This document shows, piece by piece, positions 8,390-16,439 of a stretch of DNA of 64,000 bases. The notes beneath the pieces are model-generated. The model was not told the DNA's origin. It ran no database searches and worked only from the letters and a program-made list of their open reading frames with translations. The stretch is taken from the NCBI RefSeq assembly GCF_000717715.1, contig NZ_JOAI01000036.1, forward strand, positions 22,769 to 86,768, in the 5' to 3' direction. Numbering within the stretch: the first letter of the stretch is position 1; every line of letters begins with the position of its first letter. A program made the position numbers and the translations under genes. Source of the DNA: Streptomyces sp. NRRL B-24484. GTDB lineage: Bacteria > Actinomycetota > Actinomycetes > Streptomycetales > Streptomycetaceae.

Positions 8390-9088
8390 ATGGATGGGAC
8401 GCTGCGTGGAACGCCGCGTGGAACACCGCACCTGATCGAGGCCGCCAAGGCCGGCGACCGGGACGCCTGGGCGGAGTTGTACCGCCGATATCGGGGGCCC
8501 GTCCTGGCCTTCCTCACACGGCGCACCGGGAATCGCGCACTCGCCGAGGACCTGACCCAGGACACGTTCGTCCGCGCAATGGCGTGCATTGACGGGTTCC
8601 ACTGGACGGGCAAGGACATGGGGGCGTGGATTTTCACCATCGCCCGGAACATCATGTTCGACCACGACAAACGGCGGGCCACCCGCAGCGAGTCGACGGT
8701 GGCCGCGGTCGCGGATTCCGATGCGGGAATCTGCGTCGAGGACCTGGTGGTCTCGCTCGTCGAGGCCGAGCGCGTTTTCGCCGCGCTCGCGACATTGACC
8801 GAGCACCAGCGGACGGCGCTCACGCTGCGCTACTGGGACGACCTCAGTTCGCGGGAGGTGGCGGCCGCGATCGGCATCCGGGTGGGCGCCGTGAAGACCC
8901 TCACCTGGCGGGCCCGCAGCACCCTCCGCCGCACCCTCGCGTCGGCCGCCGCCGAACGCCGCGCCGCAGCCGAGCACTGCACTCCCGCCGAACGCGGTAC
9001 GCCGGCCGAACGCTGCGCACCCGCGGAGCGCTGCACCGCGCCCGAGCGCCGCAGCGCTGCCGCCCGGCGGCCGGTCACCCCGCGGTGA
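8390..9088 (+). CDS. Sigma-70 family (ECF-type) RNA polymerase sigma factor
   Basis: This 232-residue sigma factor has only regions 2 and 4. Region 2 spans about residues 20-100 (AEDLTQDTFVRAMA, then DMGAWIFTIARNIMFDHDKR), and region 4 about 130-185 (LTEHQRTALTLRYWDDLSSREV, with the HTH helix VGAVKTLTWRARSTLRR). The ATG at 8390 has GGGAGG 6 bases upstream. No anti-sigma gene with a zinc motif is adjacent; the divergent XRE regulator and its coupled membrane protein may take that role. The last 45 residues are an odd low-complexity tail repeating TPAER-like pentads, and the stop codon falls in a GTGATC tandem repeat. Confidence 0.88.
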   Translation: MDGTLRGTPRGTPHLIEAAKAGDRDAWAELYRRYRGPVLAFLTRRTGNRALAEDLTQDTFVRAMACIDGFHWTGKDMGAWIFTIARNIMFDHDKRRATRSESTVAAVADSDAGICVEDLVVSLVEAERVFAALATLTEHQRTALTLRYWDDLSSREVAAAIGIRVGAVKTLTWRARSTLRRTLASAAAERRAAAEHCTPAERGTPAERCAPAERCTAPERRSAAARRPVTPR

Positions 9089-9155
9089 TCCACCGCCGGT
9101 GATCCACCGCCGGTGATCGACCCGCAGTGATCGGCCCCGCGGTGATCGACCCGCC
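9084..9155. repeat. GTGATC tandem repeat after the sigma-factor gene
   Basis: Five units of 14-15 bases start with GGTGATC or AGTGATC. The first two (9084-9097 and 9098-9111) are identical GGTGATCCACCGCC copies and the rest diverge. The sigma-factor stop codon lies in the first unit. Confidence 0.85.
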
Positions 9156-9695
9156 GCGATCGGTCCTCGACGAGCCGCTGCCGCGAGAGCGGCCGGGCGT
9201 GCCCGCCGAAGCCGAGGCTGCGGTAGAACTGCTCGCCGTCGGCCGTGGCGTGCAGGTCGATCCGGGTCACCCGCCGCTCGTCGAACCAGCCGATCAGCGC
9301 CTCCGTGCAGGCCCGGGCGTGGCCGCGCCGGCGCCGGCCGGGGTCGGTGCCGACGGTGAGGACGAAGCCGGACCGCCCGTCCGGCTGCCCGGGGGCGGCA
9401 GCCGCTCCTCCGGGTGTCGATCGCGCAGGCCGCCGGCCCGCCCGGGCGGTCCGGGTCGTCCACCACGCAGGCCTGCAGGGTGCGCAGGTCGGCGGGCGGG
9501 GGCGAGGCGCTCGCGGAGCATCCGCTCGGCGGTCGCGCGCCACGGCCCGGCCGGCCCCCGGTCGCCCGGCTCCCCCGGCCCGGCGGAGGGTGCGGCGGCC
9601 ATCGCCGCGAACATCGGCGCCCGCGGCCGGACCGGTTCGGGAGCGTCCGCCGCCCGGGCCTCGCGGACGGCGGGTTCGTCGTCATGGCCCCGGAG
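9145..9695 (-). pseudogene. GNAT acetyltransferase remnant with several frameshifts
   Basis: Pieces of one GNAT acetyltransferase are readable in order but in different frames. First comes [10 protein letters not shown], then after a shift near 9490 [17 protein letters not shown], then after a shift near 9420 EERLPPPG, then after a shift near 9395 [20 protein letters not shown] and [20 protein letters not shown]. The acetyl-CoA loop RRRRGHA is intact but the frame is broken at least three times, and a possible start (MTTNP) needs a fourth shift. No stop follows the expected C-terminus. The ends given are approximate. It sits between the sigma-factor gene and xseB. Sequencing error in a GC-rich stretch is an alternative to decay. 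Confidence 0.72.
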
Positions 9696-9745
9696 GCTGC
9701 CCGGACGGGGTCTGCGGACGCACCGGATTTGTCGTCCGCAGCCCC

Positions 9746-9751
9746 TACGCT
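9746..9751 (+). promoter_or_regulatory. Candidate -10 box of a leaderless xseB message
   Basis: TACGCT ends 6 bases before the xseB ATG and no Shine-Dalgarno is visible. Confidence 0.5.
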
Positions 9752-9757
9752 GGCCGC

Positions 9758-10030
9758 ATGGCAGATCAGCAGCAGGGCGGCCCGGAGACGGCGGGCGCGG
9801 GGCAGGCGGCGGGCGGGGCGGGCGGCGACGAGGCGCTCGGGTACGAGCAGGCCAGGGACGCGCTGCTGGAGGTCGTCCGGCGGCTGGAGACCGGTGGCAC
9901 GTCGCTGGAGGAGTCGCTGGCGCTGTGGGAGCGCGGCGAGCAGCTGGCCAAGGTGTGCCAGCGCTGGCTGGACGGCGCCCGGGCCCGGCTGGACGCGGCG
10001 CTGGCCGCCGAGGAGACCGCCGGCGAGTGA
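9758..10030 (+). CDS. xseB: Exodeoxyribonuclease VII small subunit
   Basis: This 90-residue small subunit of exonuclease VII forms helical hairpins that bind the coiled coil of XseA. The signature [20 protein letters not shown], followed by [19 protein letters not shown], is clear and near-canonical. The first 28 residues are a Gly/Ala/Gln-rich extension, as often seen in actinobacteria. The ATG at 9758 has TACGCT 6 bases upstream and no Shine-Dalgarno. It is normally the immediate neighbour of xseA but is separated from it here by a regulatory patch, so the two subunits must be made from separate promoters. Confidence 0.95.
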   Translation: MADQQQGGPETAGAGQAAGGAGGDEALGYEQARDALLEVVRRLETGGTSLEESLALWERGEQLAKVCQRWLDGARARLDAALAAEETAGE

Positions 10031-10108
10031 TCCCGCCACCCCGGCCGCGGGGCCGGCCGGCAGGTGACCCGGACCGCACCGCACGGGTGTGAGCGGCGTC
10101 ACGCCTGC

Positions 10109-10138
10109 TTGCGGAATAGTTTAAGTTTCACCTAACGT
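10109..10138 (+). promoter_or_regulatory. Nitroreductase promoter with overlapping A/T-rich operator-like motif
   Basis: TTGCGG (10109-10114) and TAACGT (10133-10138) are 18 bases apart. A 19-base AT-rich element at 10117-10135, ending TTTCACCTAA, overlaps the core. Its right half TCACCTAA matches the right half of the actinobacterial iron box used by DmdR/DtxR-type repressors, while the left half is poor. Confidence 0.4.
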
Positions 10139-10208
10139 TGGATCCCGGTGAACGGTCCTCCCGGCCGTCTCGACCGCTCCCCGTCTTCCGTTTGAGGTGG
10201 ATTCCGCA

Positions 10209-10802
10209 ATGACTCTGGCACTCGACGCCGCCGCCCAGGACCTGCTCTTCCGCGAGGCCCGTACCGCCAACACCTTCACCGACGAGCCGGTCAGCGACGA
10301 GCAGGTCCGGGCCGTCTACGACCTGGTCAAGTTCGGTCCCACCGCCTTCAACCAGCAGCCGCTGCGCATCGTGCTCGTCCGCACCGACGAGGGCCGCGAG
10401 CGCCTGCTGCAGCACATGGCCGAGGGCAACCGCGCCAAGACCGCCACCGCGCCGCTGGTCGCGATCCTCGCGCAGGACAACGAGTTCCACGAGGAGCTGC
10501 CGACCCAGCTGCCGCACTTCCCGCAGGCGAAGGACATGTTCTTCTCCGAGCGCCCCGTCCGCGAGGCCTCCGCCACGCTGAACGGCGCCCTGCAGGCCGC
10601 CTACTTCATCATCGGCGTGCGTGCCGCCGGCCTGGCCGCCGGCCCGATGACCGGCTACGACGCCGCGGGCCTGAACAAGGAGTTCTTCGCCGACGGCGAG
10701 CACTCCGTGCTGGCCGTGGTCAACATCGGCAAGCCCGGCGACGACGCCTGGTTCCCGCGCTCGCCGCGCCTGGAGTACGACGAGGTCGTCACCACCGTCT
10801 GA
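10209..10802 (+). CDS. Nitroreductase family protein (RutE/HadB-type, malonic semialdehyde reductase-like)
   Basis: This 197-residue FMN-dependent oxidoreductase belongs to the RutE/HadB branch of the nitroreductase superfamily. FGPTAFNQQPLRIVLVRT near residues 42-60 carries the FMN-contacting segment, and GLAAGPMTGYD near 143 is the second conserved block. Family members reduce malonic semialdehyde, quinones or nitro compounds with NAD(P)H. The ATG at 10209 follows GAGGTGG. A promoter with an overlapping operator-like motif lies about 75 bases upstream, so expression is probably conditional. It ends at a strong hairpin shared with the convergent DUF4245 gene. Confidence 0.88.
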   Translation: MTLALDAAAQDLLFREARTANTFTDEPVSDEQVRAVYDLVKFGPTAFNQQPLRIVLVRTDEGRERLLQHMAEGNRAKTATAPLVAILAQDNEFHEELPTQLPHFPQAKDMFFSERPVREASATLNGALQAAYFIIGVRAAGLAAGPMTGYDAAGLNKEFFADGEHSVLAVVNIGKPGDDAWFPRSPRLEYDEVVTTV

Positions 10803-10835
10803 TCCCGCTCCGGGCCGCGCACGGTCCGGGCACGC

Positions 10836-10869
10836 CGAAGGCCCCCGCGGTTCACCGCGGGGGCCTTCG
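10836..10869. terminator. Bidirectional terminator hairpin
   Basis: A perfect 15-bp stem (CGAAGGCCCCCGCGG and its complement) with a TTCA loop lies between the convergent nitroreductase and DUF4245 genes. The outer arm GAAGGCCCCCG recurs in the terminator at 28196. Confidence 0.85.
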
Positions 10870-10916
10870 CGCTGCTCTCCTCCGGCGGGCGCGGGGGGCG
10901 CGCGCCGGGCCGCGCG

Positions 10917-11456
10917 CTACTTCAGCGCGGCGGCCAGCTGGGCCAGTTCGTCGTACGAGGCGGAGCCGGTGACGACCGTGGTGGCGGTGCCGACCGGGGT
11001 GGTGAGACCGCGGTACTTGGTGCCCTGGAAGCGCTGCCAGTCCTGGCCTGCCACCGGCGTGCTGCCGTCCGGCCTGCCGCCCGGCACCACGGTGCCGATC
11101 ACGTCGTCGCGGGTGCCGTTGGACTGCTCCACCGCGGCGTACTGGCCGGACGGGGTCACGAAGCCCAGGTGCCACAGGGCGTTGCCCTTGCCGTCCTTGC
11201 GGTACTCGACCGAGGTCGCCCGCCACTGCCCGGAGAGTCCCTGCGGGCCGAGCACCGGGTAGGGCGCGGCCCGCTTCGCCGAGGCCAGCGCCGACCGGTA
11301 GTCGACGACGTGCACGCCGTCGCCGCCCTCGTGCGGGATGAAGAGGTACCCGAAGAAACCCACGACACCGACCGCCAGCATCGACAGGATCATGTCCCGT
11401 ACCGTCTGCCGACCTCTCTTGCTGCTGCTGCCTGCCACCCGTCCATGGTGGACCAT
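10917..11456 (-). CDS. DUF4245 domain membrane-anchored protein
   Basis: This protein has about 179 residues. A short basic N-terminus is followed by one hydrophobic segment ([20 protein letters not shown], near residues 25-45), then an extracytoplasmic domain with [12 protein letters not shown] and [18 protein letters not shown] blocks typical of actinobacterial DUF4245. Function is unknown; the topology is a single anchor with an outer domain. The start could be the ATG at 11456 or a GTG at 11438 (173 residues); neither has an ideal ribosome-binding site. It is divergent from glpX, an arrangement conserved in streptomycetes. Confidence 0.82.
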   Translation of the reverse strand: MVHHGRVAGSSSKRGRQTVRDMILSMLAVGVVGFFGYLFIPHEGGDGVHVVDYRSALASAKRAAPYPVLGPQGLSGQWRATSVEYRKDGKGNALWHLGFVTPSGQYAAVEQSNGTRDDVIGTVVPGGRPDGSTPVAGQDWQRFQGTKYRGLTTPVGTATTVVTGSASYDELAQLAAALK

Positions 11457-11654
11457 GCCCCCCGCGCCCCCGACCACCGGGTACCCCCCGCGGGGGTGAA
11501 GCGGGACGAACCGCCGCATACCTCCTGGTCGCACGGGGTGCGCCACAGACACCCGTCCGGGTGCCGGATACGATCGCAACTACCCTCACCACGGCGTTCC
11601 GACCTGGCAGTAGTCGGGCGCTCACTGGCCGTCGCGTACAGAGAGGTAACGACG

Positions 11655-12695
11655 ATGACCACGCAGTACCCGCACCACCTCCCCAGCTCGCTGGAGGTCG
11701 CTCCGGAGGCCCCGGACCGCAACCTCGCCCTGGAACTCGTCCGCGTCACCGAGGCCGCCGCGCTCGCGGCCGGCCGCTGGGTCGGCCGCGGCGACAAGAA
11801 CGGCGCCGACGGCGCGGCCGTGAAGGCCATGCGCACCCTCGTCTCCACCGTCTCGATGAACGGCGTCGTCGTCATCGGCGAGGGCGAGAAGGACGAGGCC
11901 CCGATGCTGTACAACGGCGAGCGGGTCGGCGACGGCACCGGCGCCGAGTGCGACGTCGCCGTGGACCCGGTGGACGGCACCACGCTGACCGCCAAGGGCA
12001 TGCACAACGCGGTCGCCGTCCTCGCGGTCGCCGACCGCGGCACCATGTTCGACCCCAGCGCGGTCTTCTACATGGACAAGCTGGTCTGCGGCCCGGAGGC
12101 GGCCGACTTCGTCGACATCACCGCCCCGCCCGCCGTCAACATCCGCCGGGTCGCCAAGGCCAAGGGCATCGCCGTCGAGGACGTCACCGTCGTGGTGCTC
12201 GACCGCCCCCGCCACGACGGCCTGGTCAAGGAGATCCGCGAGGCCGGCGCCCGGATCAAGTTCATCTCCGACGGCGACGTCGCCGGCGCCATCATGGCCG
12301 CCCGCGAGGGCACCGGCGTCGACCTGCTGATGGGCATCGGCGGCACCCCGGAGGGCATCATCGCGGCCTGCGCGATGAAGTGCATGGGCGGCGTCATCCA
12401 GGGCCGGCTGTGGCCGAAGGACGAGGCGGAGCGGCAGAAGGCGCTCGACGCCGGCCACGACCTCGACCGCGTGCTCAGCACCGACGACCTGGTCTCCGGC
12501 GAGAACGTCTTCTTCGTCGCCACCGGCATCACCGACGGCGAGCTGCTGCGCGGCGTCCACTACCGCCAGGAGACCGCCACCACCAGCTCGCTGGTGATGC
12601 GCTCGAAGAGCGGCACGATCCGGCGGATCGACTCCACCCACCGGCTGTCCAAGCTGCGGGCCTACAGCGCCATCGACTTCGACCGCGCCAACTGA
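11655..12695 (+). CDS. glpX: Class II fructose-1,6-bisphosphatase
   Basis: This 346-residue GlpX-type phosphatase converts fructose-1,6-bisphosphate to fructose-6-phosphate in gluconeogenesis. The metal and phosphate motifs are intact: [15 protein letters not shown] near residues 75-90, [16 protein letters not shown] near 99-114 and [16 protein letters not shown] near 230-245. The ATG at 11655 follows GAGAGG. Actinobacteria usually rely on this class alone, so it is probably essential on non-sugar carbon sources and works with PckG encoded later in the window. A 16-bp perfect hairpin follows the stop. Confidence 0.97.
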   Translation: MTTQYPHHLPSSLEVAPEAPDRNLALELVRVTEAAALAAGRWVGRGDKNGADGAAVKAMRTLVSTVSMNGVVVIGEGEKDEAPMLYNGERVGDGTGAECDVAVDPVDGTTLTAKGMHNAVAVLAVADRGTMFDPSAVFYMDKLVCGPEAADFVDITAPPAVNIRRVAKAKGIAVEDVTVVVLDRPRHDGLVKEIREAGARIKFISDGDVAGAIMAAREGTGVDLLMGIGGTPEGIIAACAMKCMGGVIQGRLWPKDEAERQKALDAGHDLDRVLSTDDLVSGENVFFVATGITDGELLRGVHYRQETATTSSLVMRSKSGTIRRIDSTHRLSKLRAYSAIDFDRAN

Positions 12696-12710
12696 CGCGA
12701 TCCGTCGCGC

Positions 12711-12746
12711 ACGGCGGCCCCGGGCACCGCTGCCCGGGGCCGCCGT
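12711..12746. terminator. Bidirectional terminator between glpX and wblI
   Basis: A perfect 16-bp stem (ACGGCGGCCCCGGGCA and its complement) with a CCGC loop sits between two convergent stops. Confidence 0.85.
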
Positions 12747-12752
12747 CGCGCG

Positions 12753-13139
12753 TCAGCCGGCTATCCGGCCCGTCGACACCCGCCGCGCCTCGCGCAGCTC
12801 CGCCTCCCGGCGCCGCCGCCGGGCCAGCACCACCCGGCGCTCGGCTGCGGTCAGCCCGCCCCACACCCCGTACGGCTCCGGCATCGCCAGCGCGTGCTCG
12901 CGGCACTCCAGCAGCACGGGGCACCGGGCGCAGACCTGCTTGGCCTGCTCCTCACGCGCGAGCCGGGCCGCCGTCGGCTCCTTGGACGGCGCAAAGAACA
13001 GCCCGGCCTCGTCGCGGCGGCAGGCCGCCCCGGTGTGCCACGGGCTGTCCTCCAGCGGGTCCGCAGGGGCCGGCACCGCCACCGGACTGCGGCGGACGGC
13101 GGCGGAGCCGGTGGCGCTGGACTCGATGGGATGCAGCAC
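12753..13139 (-). CDS. wblI: WhiB-family iron-sulfur transcription regulator
   Basis: This 128-residue WhiB-like protein has four cluster cysteines at 40, 70, 73 and 79 (spacing C-x29-C-x2-C-x5-C), then the GVWGGLT beta-turn near 92 and an Arg-rich tail (ARRRRREAELREARR). Such proteins bind a [4Fe-4S] cluster, usually dock on the principal sigma factor and respond to redox or nitric oxide. The GTG start at 13139 follows AGGAG by 6 bases. The symbol is given because wblI holds this place between glpX and the DUF1707 gene in Streptomyces coelicolor; that synteny is recalled, not tested here. Confidence 0.88.
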   Translation of the reverse strand: MLHPIESSATGSAAVRRSPVAVPAPADPLEDSPWHTGAACRRDEAGLFFAPSKEPTAARLAREEQAKQVCARCPVLLECREHALAMPEPYGVWGGLTAAERRVVLARRRRREAELREARRVSTGRIAG

Positions 13140-13399
13140 GGCTACTCCTGACGCGGTACGGGACTCGGGGAAGCTCGTCCCTGCCCGACTGCCCCGTGCC
13201 CACCCGCCGCGGCGCCGCCGCCGTACGGGATCACAGCCGTAACAGGAACCGATGTGCGTGGGGAACTACCCCCTCGCCCTCCGATTCATGCACACCGCAC
13301 GCAACCGGCTACTCCCTGCACTCGACGCAACGGCGAGTGCCCGCAGCACAGTTGGTCGGGCGGCAGACTCCGCCCGGCCCCGGAGCGGCCCGGACGGGG

Positions 13400-14146
13400 T
13401 CAGCGGTCGAGCTGCTTGCGCGCCCACTCCCGCAGTTTCTTGCCGCGGCGCGGCTTGGCCTCGCAGCCGCCGAAGACCGCCGCGCCCTTCACCCGCACCA
13501 CCGGCGCGTACGGGTCGGCCGCGGTCTGCTCGCGCACCGAGAAACCGCCGAAGATGCCCACGCCGCCGCCGTGCAGGCTGACGTTCTCCGGCACCTTGAT
13601 GTCCACCCCGCCGAAGATCGCGGTCACCTCGATGACCACCTCCGGCGACTCGAAGACCGCGTCGGTGAGGTCGATCTCCACCCCGCCGAAGACCGCGACG
13701 GCCTTCAGGTGCGGGCCGACCCGCCAGCGCCCCTTGCGCTCCGCCCCGCCGAACACCGCCACCATGGTCGGCGCCTCCTGCCGGGCCGGCGGCAGCGGCG
13801 TGCGCTGCTGCTGCAGCGGCGGCTTCTCCATCGACAGCGGCGCGCCGGTCGCGACCGGCAGGTCGCGGGTGAGCGGGACAAGGTCGCCGAAGGTCTTCGC
13901 GGCGTACGCGGCCTCGATCCGCTCCGAGTGCTCCCCCACCGTCAGCCGGCCCTCGGCGTACGCGTCGCGCAGCAGGTCGGCGACCCGCTCGCGGTCGGCG
14001 TCCGAGCACCGCAGATCGGCCTCGGCGACCGGTGCGGCGACCGGTGCGGCGACCGCGGGCTGCGCCTGCGGGACGGCGGCCGGCTCCTGCTTGGTCATGG
14101 GTACGGGCTGCTGCCCCTGGTCGTCGGGCGACGGCGAAGTGTCCAC
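13400..14146 (-). CDS. DUF1707 and LiaF-like (cell-wall-active antibiotic response) domain protein
   Basis: This 248-residue protein has three parts. A Pro/Ala-rich N-terminus (1-45) precedes a DUF1707 domain (about 46-95: LRCSDADRERVADLLRDAYAE and GRLTVGEHSERIEAAYAAKT), a linker and a C-terminal LiaF-like beta domain with repeated VFGG steps (VAVFGGAERKG, VAVFGGVEIDL, AIFGGVDIKV, GIFGGFSV, AVFGGCEAK). Related proteins sense or modulate envelope stress. No membrane segment is visible. I chose the GTG at 14146 because a TAGGCT box sits 6 bases upstream with no Shine-Dalgarno; a TTG at 14152 is possible. It is divergent from fumarase. Confidence 0.88.
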   Translation of the reverse strand: MDTSPSPDDQGQQPVPMTKQEPAAVPQAQPAVAAPVAAPVAEADLRCSDADRERVADLLRDAYAEGRLTVGEHSERIEAAYAAKTFGDLVPLTRDLPVATGAPLSMEKPPLQQQRTPLPPARQEAPTMVAVFGGAERKGRWRVGPHLKAVAVFGGVEIDLTDAVFESPEVVIEVTAIFGGVDIKVPENVSLHGGGVGIFGGFSVREQTAADPYAPVVRVKGAAVFGGCEAKPRRGKKLREWARKQLDR

Positions 14147-14152
14147 GGCCAA

Positions 14153-14158
14153 AGCCTA
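14153..14158 (-). promoter_or_regulatory. Candidate -10 box of a leaderless DUF1707 gene message
   Basis: TAGGCT ends 6 bases before the GTG at 14146, with no ribosome-binding site between. Confidence 0.45.
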
Positions 14159-14306
14159 GCCACCGGGATCACTCCGAACGAGAGTTCGGCGAAGAAAGGC
14201 GTGAGCCCCGTCACGCAGGCTCACCTGCGCTCCGCCGCCGCACCCCCTGCACCTACATTGGAGGGTGCTTCGCAGACGCAGCCGAACTCGCTAAGGATCT
14301 CCCCCC

Positions 14307-15971
<1,665 letters not shown>

Positions 15972-15983
15972 GCGCACAACGGC

Positions 15984-16015
15984 GCGCGCCCCGGTCCGCG
16001 AGGGCCGGGGCGCGC
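15984..16015. terminator. Hairpin between fumarase and the small peptide gene
   Basis: An 11-bp perfect stem (GCGCGCCCCGG and its complement) encloses a 10-base loop between two convergent stops. Confidence 0.7.
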
Positions 16016-16030
16016 TGTGCGTGCTTCAGG

Positions 16031-16231
16031 TCAGGGGCAGTTGGTCACGTTGCCGAGCGGCTCGAAGGTCTCGTCCGTCTTCGGGTCGGCCTTGACCGGC
16101 TGCTCGCCGGCCGGCTCCTCCGGCTGCTCGGCGAGAACCGAAAGTGCCTGCTCGATCGTGTTCGGGTCGACCGGAGCAGCGGTGTGCTCGGCGGCGACGG
16201 GCTCGGTCGTGGTGGTGGTCTCGTCGGCCAT
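16031..16231 (-). CDS. Small acidic Thr/Glu/Pro-rich peptide with C-terminal Asn-Cys-Pro
   Basis: This is a 66-residue protein I do not recognise. It has a Thr-rich start (MADETTTTTEPV), a short predicted helix (NTIEQALSVLAEQ near 24-36), an acidic Pro-rich middle and the ending GNVTNCP with a single cysteine at position 65. There is no signal peptide or membrane segment. Codons show the strong GC3 of real genes, and AAAGG lies about 10 bases before the ATG. It is divergent from a SARP regulator and convergent with fumarase. Length, leader-like acidity and a lone cysteine at the end would fit a RiPP precursor or a protein-bound peptide, but no modifying enzyme lies next to it, so this is only a hypothesis. 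Confidence 0.65.
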   Translation of the reverse strand: MADETTTTTEPVAAEHTAAPVDPNTIEQALSVLAEQPEEPAGEQPVKADPKTDETFEPLGNVTNCP

Positions 16232-16439
16232 GGTGCGCCGCCTTTCAGGTCATCAGATCTCGGTGCCCTGGATCGTCCCGGGCGCCAGCCCAGTATCGTA
16301 GGGGTCGTTAAATGTCTTATAAACGTCCCGTCCTGCGCACGGTTCGCGGATGTTTGCGCGCTTCCTCATAAGCTGACGCCCCGCCATTCCGGCGGACGAC
16401 ACCGCGCGGAACCACCGACTGACGCCTTCGGGGGAGGAC

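Noticed and set aside
8830..9543. A single 237-codon minus-strand gene covering the GNAT-like segment
   Set aside because: Only part of that frame is GNAT-like; it then runs antisense into the sigma-factor gene, and the rest of the GNAT protein lies in other frames, so a pseudogene is the better reading.
16031..16231. The 66-residue peptide as AfsS, the small target of AfsR
   Set aside because: It lies divergent from rather than downstream of the SARP gene and I could not find the repeated Thr-Glu-Pro units expected of AfsS; the size similarity alone is weak.
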